From Tomitella cavernea (GTDB lineage: Bacteria > Actinomycetota > Actinomycetes > Mycobacteriales > Mycobacteriaceae): a DNA stretch of 56,113 nucleotides. Within the stretch, counting starts at the first letter, position 1; every line of letters starts with the position of its first letter. Below are positions 17,332 to 26,783 of the stretch, one piece after another. The position numbers and the translations under genes are program-made. Where the stretch lies: NCBI RefSeq assembly GCF_016599145.1, contig NZ_JAENKO010000009.1, positions 1-56,113 on the forward strand. Direction: 5' to 3'. Below the pieces are notes generated by a model. That model ran no database searches. It was not told where the DNA came from and worked only from the letters and a program-made list of their open reading frames with translations.

Positions 17332-17949
17332 GTGGAAGAGAAGCGCACCAGACTCAGTCCGCAGGCCCGCCGCCGCCAACTCGTCACCCTCGGCGTCGAG
17401 ATGCTCAGCGGCCGGTCGATCGACACGGTGTCGGTCGAGGAACTCGCGGAGAAGGCGGGCGTGTCGCGCGGGCTCATCTTCCACTACTTCGGGTCCAAGC
17501 AGGGGTACCTGCTAGCGGTGGTCCGGCACCTGAGCGAGGAGATGATCGCTTTCACCGATCCCGACCCGTCGCTGCCTCCGCTCGAGCAGCTCAGCGCGTC
17601 GTTGGCGGCGTATCTGGATTACGTCACCGAGAACCGGGACGGCTACGTGTCGCTGTTGCGCGGGAGCACGAGCAACGATCCGGAGATGCGCATGGTATTC
17701 GAACACACCCGGGGCGTGCTCGTGCAGCGTGTCCTCGAGCGGGTCCCGTTGATCGGCGTCGACATGACGCCTCGCGTGGAGTTGGCGGCGCGCGGCTGGG
17801 TGGCGTTCGTCGAGGAGACGGTGATCAGCTGGCTGCGCGAGCCCGGAGTCACCCGTGCGGAGCTGCTGGCACTGCTCAATTGGGCACTGCCGGCGGTGGC
17901 CATGCGCCCCGAGCAGGCGCTGGCCCTGCTCGCGTCCTCCGATACGTGA
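17332..17949 (+). CDS. TetR-family repressor of the divergent BVMO operon
   Basis: A 205-aa TetR/AcrR regulator. The N-terminal helix-turn-helix is clear: RRQLVTLGVEMLSGRSIDTVSVEELAEKAGVSRGLIFHYFGSKQGYLLAVV, about residues 15-60. The remaining residues form the ligand-binding helical domain. GTG 17332 is preferred to ATG 17323 because the ATG overlaps a TAGAAT -10 box, and transcription from that box would begin at the GTG (leaderless). Two palindromic operators lie in the 80-bp divergent promoter, so it likely represses itself and the BVMO-SDR-esterase operon. A third near-copy of the operator before an acyl-CoA dehydrogenase pair suggests a wider lipid regulon. Inducer unknown. Confidence 0.9.
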   Translation: MEEKRTRLSPQARRRQLVTLGVEMLSGRSIDTVSVEELAEKAGVSRGLIFHYFGSKQGYLLAVVRHLSEEMIAFTDPDPSLPPLEQLSASLAAYLDYVTENRDGYVSLLRGSTSNDPEMRMVFEHTRGVLVQRVLERVPLIGVDMTPRVELAARGWVAFVEETVISWLREPGVTRAELLALLNWALPAVAMRPEQALALLASSDT

Positions 17950-18011
17950 GTGTTGCGGCCCCGACGGATGGGGGCTGCATGACGAGGCAGGCGGAGGGCC
18001 GGGGCGGATGC

Positions 18012-18052
18012 CGAGGGCCCCGCCCCGGAAACGTTCCGGGGCGGGGCCCTCG
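18012..18052. terminator. Bidirectional hairpin between tetR and kgd
   Basis: Perfect 19-bp arms (18012-18030 and 18034-18052) close on a 3-nt ACG loop, followed by TTAT. It lies between the converging tetR and kgd genes and can terminate both. Confidence 0.8.
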
Positions 18053-18091
18053 TTATCCGTACACCGCAGACGGGCGCACGCGGTGGGGCGG

Positions 18092-21000
18092 CTAGCCGAA
18101 CGCCGCCTCGATCACCTCGTGCTGCTCCACGGCGTGCACCTTGCTGGACCCGGAGGACGGGGCAGACATGGGGCGCCGCGAGACCCGCTGGAGGCTGCCG
18201 AGCAGGTCCGGCAGAAGATCTGGCAGCGCCAGCCCGATCGTCGGCCAGGCGCCCTGGTTGCCGGGCTCCTCCTGCACCCACCGGAAAACGGTGGCATTGG
18301 GGTAGGCCTCGAGCGCCTCACGGATCCGCCGCCGCGGCAGCGGGTACAACTGCTCGAGCCGGACGATCGCGGTGTCGGTGATGTTCTCCTTGTCGCGCTT
18401 GGCCGCCAGTTCGTAATAGAGCTTTCCGCTGACCAGGAGGACCTTGGTCACCGCATTGCGGTCGCCGCCGCCGCCGGTTGCGAAATGCGGGTCCTGCATC
18501 ACCGAACGGAACTTGTTGTCGGTGAAGTCCGCGACCGGACTGACCGCGGCCTTGTTGCGCAGCATCGACTTGGGGGTGAACACCACCAGGGGACGGTGGA
18601 TGCCGTCGTAGGCGTGCCTGCGCAGCAGGTGGAAATAGTTGGCGGGGGTCGACGGCACTGCCACGGTCATCGAGCCCTCGGCGCACAGCTGCAGGAACCG
18701 TTCGATACGACCGGAGGTGTGGTCGGGCCCCTGGCCCTCGTGTCCGTGCGGCAGCAGCATGATCACGTTGGACCGCTGCCCCCACTTGGCCTCGCCGGAG
18801 GAGATGAACTCGTCGATTATCGACTGGGCGCCGTTGACGAAGTCGCCGAACTGCGCCTCCCACAGCACAAGAGCATCGGGGTTACCGACGGAGTACCCGT
18901 ACTCGAAGCCGAGTCCCGCGAACTCCGTGAGCGCCGAGTCGTAGGCGAGGAACTTGCCGCCCTTGTCGCCGCCCAGGTTGGACAACGGCGTGTACTCGGA
19001 CTCATCCTGACGGTCGATGAGCACGGAATGGCGCTGGCTGAAGGTGCCGCGCCGAGAGTCCTGGCCGGACAGCCGCACCAGGCGACCCTCGTAGACCAGT
19101 GAGCCGAAGGCGAGGAGCTCCGCGAAGGCCCAGTCGACGCCGCCGTCACGCGACATCTTGCGCCGGCGCTCAAGCACCGGCTTGACGCGCGGGTGCACGG
19201 TGAACGCTTCGGGGAAGCCCAGGTGGGCGTCGCCGATGCGCTGGACGAGCGTGGGGTCGATGGCGGTCACCAGGCTGGTGCGCAGCGTCTGGTCTTCGAG
19301 GACCGAGGGGCTGGGCTCGGCGATGTACTTCTCGAGTTCACGCACCTCGTTGAAGACCCGCTCCAGTTGGCCCTGGTAGTCGCGCAGCGCGGCCTCGGCC
19401 TCGTCGAGCGAAATGTCGCCGCGGCCGATGAGAGCCTCGGTGTAGCTTTTGCGGACGCTGCGCTTGCTGTCGATGACGTCGTACATCTGCGGCTGGGTCA
19501 TCGACGGGTCGTCGCCCTCGTTGTGCCCGCGGCGGCGGTAGCAGATCATGTCGATGACGACGTCCTTGCCGAACCGCTGCCGGAAGTCGACCGCGAGCTT
19601 GGCGACCCGCACGCAGGCCTCCGGGTCGTCGCCGTTGACGTGGAAGATCGGCGCGTCGATCATTTTCGCGACGTCGGTGCAGTACTCGGACGAACGCGAG
19701 TACTCCGGCGCGGTGGTGAAGCCCACCTGGTTGTTGACGATGATGTGCACGGTGCCGCCGGTGCGGTAGCCGCGCAGCTGGGCCAGGTTGAGCGTCTCCG
19801 CGACGACGCCCTGGCCGGCGAAGGCCGCGTCGCCGTGCAGCAGCATCGGCAGCACGGTGAAGCCGTCCTGGCCCTTGTCCAGCAGGTCCTGCTTGGCGCG
19901 CACCAGGCCCTCCAGGACAGGGTCGACGGCCTCGAGGTGCGACGGGTTGGCGGTGAGCGACACAGTGATGTCGTTGTCGCCGAACATCTGGATGTACGTG
20001 CCGGAGGAGCCGAGGTGGTACTTCACGTCACCCGAGCCGTGGGAGGCTTTCGGGTTCATGTTGCCCTCGAACTCGGTGAAGATCTGCTTGTACGGCTTGC
20101 CGACGATGTTGGCGAGCACGTTGAGCCGTCCGCGGTGCGGCATGCCGATGACGACCTCGTCCAGCGCGAACTCGGCGGCCTGGTCGATGACGGCGTCCAT
20201 CATCGGGATCACCGTCTCCGCGCCCTCGAGCGAGAACCTCTTCTGGCCGACGTACTTGGTCTGCAGGAAGGTCTCGAACGCCTCGGCTGCGTTGAGCTTG
20301 CTCAGGATGTACTTCTGCTCGGCGACGGCGGGCTTGGTGTGCGGAACCTCTATCCGGTTCTGCAGCCACTCGCGCTGTTCGGGGTCGAGGATGTGGGTGT
20401 ACTCGATGCCCATGGTGCGGCAGTACGCGTTGCGAAGCACGCCGAGCACGTCGCGCAGCTTCATCTTGTCGTGGCCGGCGAAACCGCCCACGTTGAACTC
20501 GCGGTCGAGGTCCCACAGCGTGAGGTGGTGGCTCAGTACATCGAGGTCGGGGTGGCTGTGCAACCGTGCCGGGTCCAGGCGCAGCGGATCGGTGTCGGCC
20601 ATGAGGTGGCCGCGGTTGCGGTACGCCGCGATGAGCTCGAGCACCCGCGTGTGCTTGTCGATCACGCCCTCGGCGATGTCCTGCCGCCAGCGCACCGGTT
20701 CGTACGGGACCCGCAGGTCGGTGAACAAGTCGTCCCAGAACTCGTCGGAGAGCAGCAGCGTGTGAATGCGCCGCAGGAAGTCGCCGGACTCCGCACCCTG
20801 GATGATGCGGTGGTCGTAGGTGGACGTGAGCGTGAGCAGTTTGCCGATGCCCACCTCGGCGAGCCGTTCGTCGCTGGAGCCCTGGAACTCCGCGGGGTAC
20901 TCCATGGCGCCGACGCCGATGATGGCGCCCTGCCCCTGCATGAGGCGCGGTACCGAGTGCACGGTGCCGATGGTGCCCGGGTTGGTCAGCGAGATCGTCA

Positions 21001-21871
21001 CGCCGCTGAAGTCCGCGATCGTGAGCTTGCCCTCGCGGGCGCGGCGGACGATGTCCTCGTAGGCGTTCCAGAAGCGCGAGAAGCTCATTGTCTCGCAGTT
21101 CTTGATGGCCGCCACCACGAGAGAACGGTTGCCGTCCTTGCCGGGCAGGTCGATGGCCAGGCCCAGGTTGACGTGCTCGGGTGTGACGATGTGGGGCTTG
21201 CCGTCGACCTCGGCGAAGTGGCGGTTCATCCCCGGGAAGGCGGCGATCGCGCGGACGAGCGCGTAGCCGAGGATGTGGGTGAACGACACCTTGCCGCCGC
21301 GGGTGCGCTGCAGGTGGTTGTTCGCCACCACCCGGTTGTCGATCATCAACTTGGCGGGGATGGCGCGCACCGACGTCGCCGTGGGGATCGACAGGGAAGA
21401 AGCCATGTTCCTGGCGACGGCGGCGGCGGGGCCGCGCAGGACTCTGCTCTCAGATCCATCGCCGGAGTCCGGCTTGGCCGGGGCGGCCTTGGCTGCGGGG
21501 GCCGCCTTGGCGGGCGCGGGCTTCGAGGGGGCCGGAGCGGCCTGGCGGGTGGCGGCGTTCTGTCCGGCGGTGGGCTTCTGCGCAGACGCGGAGTCGGCGG
21601 GCGCAGCCGGGGCGGGTGCCTTCCGGGCCGGTGCCGGGGTGCCGCCGGCGGGCTTCGCGGTGCGCTGGCCGGCGGGGGGCGCGGTGGTGGACGTCGTCGC
21701 GGCGGGCGCGTGCCCCGGGGAGCGGCCGTTCTCACCGGTACCGGGCTGGTAATCGGCGAGGAAATCATGCCAACTGGCGTCCACGGAGGAGGGGTCCTCC
21801 TGGAAGCGCTGGTACATCTCCTCGACCAACCACTGGTTTTGGCCGAACTGCGACGTCGAGCTGCTGGTCAC
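18092..21871 (-). CDS. kgd: Multifunctional 2-oxoglutarate decarboxylase/dehydrogenase E1-E2 (Kgd)
   Basis: A 1259-aa actinobacterial enzyme for 2-oxoglutarate entry to the TCA cycle, serving as E1 of the oxoglutarate dehydrogenase complex and as decarboxylase/carboligase. Order of parts: short N-terminal helix block ([28 protein letters not shown]), Ala/Pro-rich linker (45-140), E2-like acyltransferase domain (about 150-365, ending [15 protein letters not shown] with His354), then a large thiamine-diphosphate E1 domain with [32 protein letters not shown] and [16 protein letters not shown]. There is no lipoyl domain, as in mycobacterial Kgd, so lipoate comes from a separate E2. It starts at GTG 21871. 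In the family, the FHA protein GarA inhibits the enzyme. Confidence 0.97.
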   Translation of the reverse strand: MTSSSTSQFGQNQWLVEEMYQRFQEDPSSVDASWHDFLADYQPGTGENGRSPGHAPAATTSTTAPPAGQRTAKPAGGTPAPARKAPAPAAPADSASAQKPTAGQNAATRQAAPAPSKPAPAKAAPAAKAAPAKPDSGDGSESRVLRGPAAAVARNMASSLSIPTATSVRAIPAKLMIDNRVVANNHLQRTRGGKVSFTHILGYALVRAIAAFPGMNRHFAEVDGKPHIVTPEHVNLGLAIDLPGKDGNRSLVVAAIKNCETMSFSRFWNAYEDIVRRAREGKLTIADFSGVTISLTNPGTIGTVHSVPRLMQGQGAIIGVGAMEYPAEFQGSSDERLAEVGIGKLLTLTSTYDHRIIQGAESGDFLRRIHTLLLSDEFWDDLFTDLRVPYEPVRWRQDIAEGVIDKHTRVLELIAAYRNRGHLMADTDPLRLDPARLHSHPDLDVLSHHLTLWDLDREFNVGGFAGHDKMKLRDVLGVLRNAYCRTMGIEYTHILDPEQREWLQNRIEVPHTKPAVAEQKYILSKLNAAEAFETFLQTKYVGQKRFSLEGAETVIPMMDAVIDQAAEFALDEVVIGMPHRGRLNVLANIVGKPYKQIFTEFEGNMNPKASHGSGDVKYHLGSSGTYIQMFGDNDITVSLTANPSHLEAVDPVLEGLVRAKQDLLDKGQDGFTVLPMLLHGDAAFAGQGVVAETLNLAQLRGYRTGGTVHIIVNNQVGFTTAPEYSRSSEYCTDVAKMIDAPIFHVNGDDPEACVRVAKLAVDFRQRFGKDVVIDMICYRRRGHNEGDDPSMTQPQMYDVIDSKRSVRKSYTEALIGRGDISLDEAEAALRDYQGQLERVFNEVRELEKYIAEPSPSVLEDQTLRTSLVTAIDPTLVQRIGDAHLGFPEAFTVHPRVKPVLERRRKMSRDGGVDWAFAELLAFGSLVYEGRLVRLSGQDSRRGTFSQRHSVLIDRQDESEYTPLSNLGGDKGGKFLAYDSALTEFAGLGFEYGYSVGNPDALVLWEAQFGDFVNGAQSIIDEFISSGEAKWGQRSNVIMLLPHGHEGQGPDHTSGRIERFLQLCAEGSMTVAVPSTPANYFHLLRRHAYDGIHRPLVVFTPKSMLRNKAAVSPVADFTDNKFRSVMQDPHFATGGGGDRNAVTKVLLVSGKLYYELAAKRDKENITDTAIVRLEQLYPLPRRRIREALEAYPNATVFRWVQEEPGNQGAWPTIGLALPDLLPDLLGSLQRVSRRPMSAPSSGSSKVHAVEQHEVIEAAFG

Positions 21872-21919
21872 GGCAGAAATTCGCCTCGTTTCGTTCTTCG
21901 CTCATCGATCAGCGTGCAT

Positions 21920-21931
21920 GCCTGTACAGGC
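21920..21931. promoter_or_regulatory. kgd: 12-bp palindrome GCCTGTACAGGC upstream of kgd
   Basis: A perfect palindrome 49 bp before the kgd start, overlapping a TAGCCT box on the minus strand that might be its -10. It could be an operator; the factor is unknown. Confidence 0.35.
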
Positions 21932-21975
21932 TATCGTGTCCGCACAGTCGGGGCGCTACCTCATCCTGTTTCGCG

Positions 21976-22007
21976 GCGCTGCCCGGCGCGGCAGTGGCGG
22001 GCAGCGC
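21976..22007 (-). terminator. Hairpin after the ABC exporter gene
   Basis: Ten-base-pair arms (GCGCTGCCCG at 21976-21985 and its complement at 21998-22007) with a 12-nt loop begin 27 nt beyond the ABC gene stop. This separates it from kgd transcription. Confidence 0.55.
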
Positions 22008-22033
22008 GCGAAGGCCCCTCGGACGGGGGTGGT

Positions 22034-25000
22034 TCATGCGCGTGCAGGCTCGGTGGTCGCGGAGGCGGCGAGCAGCCGCGAGTAGTGGCCTCCGGCATGG
22101 CGAAGGTGCTGCGGCGCGCCCCGTTCCACGATCCTGCCGCCGTCGACGACCACTATCTCGTCCGCCTGTTCGGCGGTGGCGAGTCGGTGGGCGACGAGCA
22201 CGGCGGTGCGATCGCGGCGCACCCTGCGTCCGGCCGCGAGCACTGTGAACTCAGTCACCGGGTCGAGCGTGGCGGTCGCCTCGTCCAGAAGGAGGACGTC
22301 CGGGTCGACGAGCTCCGCGCGGGCCAGGGCGATGAGCTGACGTTGCCCGGCCGACAATCCTTGCCCCCGTTCGCCGACGGGATGGAGCATTCCGCCGTCG
22401 AGTCCGGCGATGGCGGGGAGGGCGCCGACGGCCCGGGCCGCGTCCTCCACCTGACCGCGGGATGCGTCCGGCCTACCGAAAGCGATGTTGTCGGCCACGG
22501 TCCCGGTGAACAGGTGCGCCTCCTGAGGGACCACGCCCAGCCGGCGGCGGTAGTCGTGCAGGGGATGGCGGCGGATGTCCGTGCCGCCGACGCGCACCGT
22601 GCCGGAGGTCGCGTCGTAGAAGCGCGCGATGAGCTTGACGATGGTCGATTTGCCCGCCCCCGTGCGACCGACCAGTGCCACGGTGGTGCCCGGGGCGATC
22701 TCCAGATCCACTCCGGTCAGGGCGGGCGGCGATTCGGGCGCGTACCGGAAGTCCACGCCGACCAGGGCGACGGCCCCGTCGAGCCGGTCCACCGGAACGG
22801 CGCCCGGGGTGCCTGTGGGGTCGACGATGGAGCTGGGGGTCCGCAGCAGCTCGCCGATCCGGCGCAGCCCCACCCGCGCCTGCTGATACCCGTCGAACAC
22901 TTGCGAGAGTTGCTGGACGGGGCCGAACAGCAGCCCCAGATACAGCACGAAGGCGGCGAGAGTGCCGGCCGAGGTGGTGCCGGCGGCCACCTGCTTGGCG
23001 CCGACGAACACGATGGCCGCGAGCACGAGGTCGGATATGAGCGTGATCAGCGGGAAATACACCGAGATCGCCACCTGGGCGCGCATGCGCGAGCGCAGGT
23101 ACGACTCCGCCAGGCCGGTGAACCGGGCCGCGGCCGTCTGCTCGCGCCGGTGGGACTGCGTCGTGCGCAGACCGCTGATGTTCTCCTGGAAGTCGGCGTT
23201 GACGGCCGACACCCGCTCGCGTGAGGTGGTGTATGCGGCCGACGAGATCCGCCGGAAGACGACGGTGGCGGCGATGAGCGGGGGGAGCGCGCACAGTGCC
23301 ATCAGCCCCAGGGTCGGGTCCGTCACGAGGAGCGCCGAGAGCACGCCGATGATCGTCAGCACCGCGACGATCGCCGTCGACAGCCCGGTCTGCAGGAACG
23401 ACGAGAGGGCGTCGACGTCGGTGGTCATCCGGGTCATGATGCGGCCGGACAGCGTCTTCTCGTAGTAGTCCAGTCCCAGGCGCTGCAGGTGGCTGTAGCT
23501 GCGCACGCGCAGCCCGTAGAGCAGCCGTTCGCCGGCGCGCGCGGTGAGCACCGTCATCCGGGACACGATGACCCAGTTGACGGCGACGACCGCGGCGGCG
23601 CCCGCGGCCGTGAGATACAGGATGTGCGGCCGGTGCGGGAGAACGCCGTGGTCGATCGCGTACCGGACGATGATCGGGAAGGACAACCCGACCGCCGTAT
23701 CGAGGGCCACGAGCAGCGCCACCAGTGCCAGCAGGGGCGCCACCGGGGCGAGCATGCGCCGCAGGCGGAAGTCGAGGTCGGGGGCGCGCAGGCCGCGATG
23801 GTCCATGCGCGGATCCTCAGTGGCCGGGGGAAGCGCGGCGAGTGCCCTGCGCAGCTCCGGCGTGGCGGCCATCGCGCCCAGTGCGCCGTCGTCGTGCTCC
23901 TCCGGCGGGGGTCCTCCCGCGGCGCCGGATTCCCGGGACCAGAGCCGCGCGGAGTCCAGCGCGCCATCGCCGCCGCGGTCCGAGTCGGCGGCCCTGCCGT
24001 CGCCCGCTCCGCCAGCGGTCGCCCGGTGGACGAGCTCGGGGTGGATGAGCTCGCGGAACAGGCCACTGCGCGCGAGCAGCTCGGTCTCGGTCCCGGAGTC
24101 GACGACGCGGCCGCCGTCGAGCACGGCGATGCGGTCGGCGAGGGCGAGGGTGGAACGGCGGTGCGCGATCACGATCGTCGTGCGGTCGGCGCGTCCGGCT
24201 CGCAGCGCGGCGAAGATGCGCGCCTCGGTCTCCGCGTCCACGGCGGACGTCGCGTCGTCGAGCACGAGCAGGCGCGGGTCCTGCAGGATCGCCCGTGCGA
24301 GCGCGATCCGCTGCCGCTGGCCGCCGGACAGGGTGAGTCCGCGTTCGCCCACCGCCGTGGCGTAGCCCTCGGGAAGCGCGGCGATGAACTCGTCAGCGTC
24401 CGCGGCCACCGCGGCGGCGCGGATGTCCTCGTCGGCAGCGGCCGGCCTGCCCAGCGCGATGTTGGCCGCGATGGAGTCGGAGAACAGGAAGGGCTCGTCG
24501 AAGACCACGGCCGCGGTCTCTCGCACGCTGTGCAGCGCAAGTTCGCGCAGGTCCACCCGGGCGGCGCCGGACGTGAACGCGACGATGCCCGCGTCGGGAT
24601 CGTAGAAGCGGTCCAGAAGCTGGGCCAGCGCCGACTTCCCGGACCCGGTGGGGCCGACGAGCACGAGGGTCTCCCCCGGTGCGACGGTGAGGTCCAGACC
24701 GTCGAATACCGGACGGCCCGGCGTGTACGCGAAGTCGACGTTCCGCACCTGCACGCCCACGGGACCTTCCGGCAGGGCCGAGGGGGCGTCGGGCTCGCCG
24801 ATCGTGGGCCGGGAGTCGATCACGCCGAAGACCCGCTCCGCTGCGGCGCGGGAGAGCTGCACCATGACGAGCATCCCGGCCATGATCCGGGCGATCGCCG
24901 CCAGTCGCGTGATGTAGGTGGCGAAGGCCAGGAACGTGCCGATGGTGAGCGACCCCCGCATGGCGAGCCAGCCGCCGAGGGCGATGACGGCGACGAGGCC

Positions 25001-25801
25001 GAGCTGGGGGAGTGCGGCCAGTGCGGGGGCGAAGCGTGCGTTGACCCGGGCGGCGCGCATCCGGCGGGCGTAGAGGGTGCGCCCCAGCGTCTCGATGCGC
25101 GCGATCATGCGCGACTCCTGCCCGAAGCCCTTCACCACACGGACACCGGTGACCGTCTCCTCGACGTGCTGCGCGAGGTCCGCTGCCCCCTGTTGGGCGG
25201 ACCAGGTGGCGGCGTGCATGGATTTACGGCTGACGTAGGCCACTGCGGTGATGCACGGCGCCACCGCCAACGCGACGACGGTGAGCAGAGGCGACAGGTA
25301 GGCCATGATCGCGAGTGCCAGCACGAACTGCAGCGCCGAGCCGGCGACCATCGGGAACATCGACAGCAGGCCCTGCGTCAGCTGCAGGTCGGTGATCGAC
25401 CGCGACACCACCTGTCCGGTCCGGATCCGGTCCTGCGTGCGGCCGTCGAGCCGTTGAATGGTGGCCAGCAGGTTCAGGCGCAGGTCGTGCTGGACGTCGA
25501 GGGAGAGCCGTCCCGCGAGGACACGGCGCCCGAACATGCACGCCCAGCGGACGCACGCGAGCGCCGCGATGGCCACCGCGATGCCTGCGATCGTCGCGGT
25601 GCGACCGGCGGTGGCATCGTCGAGCGCGCTGCGGGTGAGCAGGGGGAACGTCAGTTCCATGACAGTGGCGCCGGCGGACAACGCCAACGCGCCGAAGAGG
25701 ACGCCGCGGCGCGCCATGCACATCACCCACAACCGGCGCAGCCACCCGGGCGGGGAGGCGGTGCGGGACGACTGGTGGCGCTGCGGGCGGGCGGTGGTCA
25801 C
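22034..25801 (-). CDS. Fused heterodimer-type ABC exporter (TMD-NBD-TMD-NBD)
   Basis: A 1255-aa single-chain exporter equal to two half-transporters joined. The first half has a six-helix domain (about 20-300) and an ATPase with GPTGSGKS, LSGGQRQ and LLVLDDATSAVD. The second half starts near 680 and has GRTGAGKS, LSAGQRQ and VLLLDEATATLD. In the first ATPase the Walker B catalytic Glu is Asp and the Q-loop Gln is replaced (VVFDEPFLF). The second ATPase keeps both canonical residues (VVPQEAHLF). One degenerate and one active site is the hallmark of asymmetric exporters such as TM287/288. Similar fused proteins (Rv0194) export drugs; the substrate here is unknown. GTG 25801 has a GAGGG site 10 bases upstream; GTG 25828 is an alternative start. 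Confidence 0.9.
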   Translation of the reverse strand: MTTARPQRHQSSRTASPPGWLRRLWVMCMARRGVLFGALALSAGATVMELTFPLLTRSALDDATAGRTATIAGIAVAIAALACVRWACMFGRRVLAGRLSLDVQHDLRLNLLATIQRLDGRTQDRIRTGQVVSRSITDLQLTQGLLSMFPMVAGSALQFVLALAIMAYLSPLLTVVALAVAPCITAVAYVSRKSMHAATWSAQQGAADLAQHVEETVTGVRVVKGFGQESRMIARIETLGRTLYARRMRAARVNARFAPALAALPQLGLVAVIALGGWLAMRGSLTIGTFLAFATYITRLAAIARIMAGMLVMVQLSRAAAERVFGVIDSRPTIGEPDAPSALPEGPVGVQVRNVDFAYTPGRPVFDGLDLTVAPGETLVLVGPTGSGKSALAQLLDRFYDPDAGIVAFTSGAARVDLRELALHSVRETAAVVFDEPFLFSDSIAANIALGRPAAADEDIRAAAVAADADEFIAALPEGYATAVGERGLTLSGGQRQRIALARAILQDPRLLVLDDATSAVDAETEARIFAALRAGRADRTTIVIAHRRSTLALADRIAVLDGGRVVDSGTETELLARSGLFRELIHPELVHRATAGGAGDGRAADSDRGGDGALDSARLWSRESGAAGGPPPEEHDDGALGAMAATPELRRALAALPPATEDPRMDHRGLRAPDLDFRLRRMLAPVAPLLALVALLVALDTAVGLSFPIIVRYAIDHGVLPHRPHILYLTAAGAAAVVAVNWVIVSRMTVLTARAGERLLYGLRVRSYSHLQRLGLDYYEKTLSGRIMTRMTTDVDALSSFLQTGLSTAIVAVLTIIGVLSALLVTDPTLGLMALCALPPLIAATVVFRRISSAAYTTSRERVSAVNADFQENISGLRTTQSHRREQTAAARFTGLAESYLRSRMRAQVAISVYFPLITLISDLVLAAIVFVGAKQVAAGTTSAGTLAAFVLYLGLLFGPVQQLSQVFDGYQQARVGLRRIGELLRTPSSIVDPTGTPGAVPVDRLDGAVALVGVDFRYAPESPPALTGVDLEIAPGTTVALVGRTGAGKSTIVKLIARFYDATSGTVRVGGTDIRRHPLHDYRRRLGVVPQEAHLFTGTVADNIAFGRPDASRGQVEDAARAVGALPAIAGLDGGMLHPVGERGQGLSAGQRQLIALARAELVDPDVLLLDEATATLDPVTEFTVLAAGRRVRRDRTAVLVAHRLATAEQADEIVVVDGGRIVERGAPQHLRHAGGHYSRLLAASATTEPARA

Positions 25802-25904
25802 CGTGCGTGGTCCCTCACCGGTCGGCACCCGTCACACGGCGGCGCCCGTACCGGCGCCGCCGGGGCGTGCGTGACAGCCGTGCACCGGCCCGTTCGATCC
25901 CATA

Positions 25905-26687
25905 TCAGTGATCGTATGCCCGGCCCGGGACGATGACGACCCGGCTTCCCGAGTCGGTGAATCCCAGACTGTCCGCGAGGGCCGCGGCGGCGGTGGATTC
26001 GACACGGATCCTGGCTTGGCAGATCAGCCCGCTGTCTAGGGCCTCGCCGACGGCGATGTCGACGATGGTGCGGGCGTGGCCGCGCCGGCGGAACCCCGGT
26101 GCGGTGACAACGCGCAGGTCCGCCAGAAGGTGGTGCACGGCGGTGTAGCCCGCCAGCGCCACGCGCGATTCGTCGTCGAGTACGAGCGTGCAGGGCTGCG
26201 CCGGGTGCGGCGGCGCCGATTCCGGCGGGTCGTGCTCTGCGCCTGGGGCGGCGACCGCGCCCGGAGTGCGGAGGATGTCCCTTCGGTCGTCGGCCGGCGA
26301 GGCGTCGAGGACGCGGGCTGCATCGTGGGCGCTGCGCGAGACCACCGGCACGGCAGCGCCCGGTGCGATGGCGGGCGCGTAGTGGTCACGGAATGCGAGT
26401 CGCTCGCGCGCGGCCGTGCGGGTCCCGGTGCCCGGCTGGTCCTCGGCGACGGCGGCCACCGCGGTGCCGTCGAGGAAGGCGGCGGAGGGCAGCTGCGCCG
26501 CCACGTCGACGAGCCGACCGGGCCCTCGGAGCGCCGAAGCGCCGAAGAGCTCGACGAACTCGAGCCCGGACAGTGCGTCGTCGCGCACCAGCGCGCGCTC
26601 GCCTGCACGGGAGAAGGCGGCGTCATCGCTCAGCGACAGGCCGCGCGACCACGCGAGCCCGATGACGGCCGCGGTGTGTGCGTCCAC
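25905..26687 (-). CDS. GNAT-fold N-acetyltransferase
   Basis: A 260-aa soluble protein. The C-terminal third has the GNAT acetyl-CoA site: LRVVTAPGFRRRGHARTIVDIAVGEAL, with R/Q-x-x-G-x-A shape in RRRGHA, then ALADSLGFTDSGSRVVIV. The N-terminal ~130 residues are more diverged, so substrate specificity cannot be assigned. The GTG at 26687 has a strong GAGGAGG ribosome site five bases upstream. It lies downstream of the lactone oxidase gene on the same strand with a 96-bp gap, possibly in the same transcript. Confidence 0.78.
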   Translation of the reverse strand: MDAHTAAVIGLAWSRGLSLSDDAAFSRAGERALVRDDALSGLEFVELFGASALRGPGRLVDVAAQLPSAAFLDGTAVAAVAEDQPGTGTRTAARERLAFRDHYAPAIAPGAAVPVVSRSAHDAARVLDASPADDRRDILRTPGAVAAPGAEHDPPESAPPHPAQPCTLVLDDESRVALAGYTAVHHLLADLRVVTAPGFRRRGHARTIVDIAVGEALDSGLICQARIRVESTAAAALADSLGFTDSGSRVVIVPGRAYDH

Positions 26688-26783
26688 GTGGCCTCCTCGG
26701 GATTGATCGGGGACCGCGCGACGAGCGCGAGCGGGCCCGGGGAATTATTGCAGCCGGGGCGCGGTGCGGGCCCGGCAGGATGA

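Noticed and set aside
19193-23224. Very long plus-strand open frame (over 1300 codons) opposite kgd and the ABC exporter
   Set aside because: It lies antisense to two clearly conserved genes, its product is His/Arg/Val-rich low-complexity sequence, and it has no domain. GC-rich DNA commonly leaves such frames open.
23489-25936. Plus-strand frame of about 815 codons opposite the ABC exporter
   Set aside because: Same antisense effect of high GC; the amino-acid composition is not protein-like.
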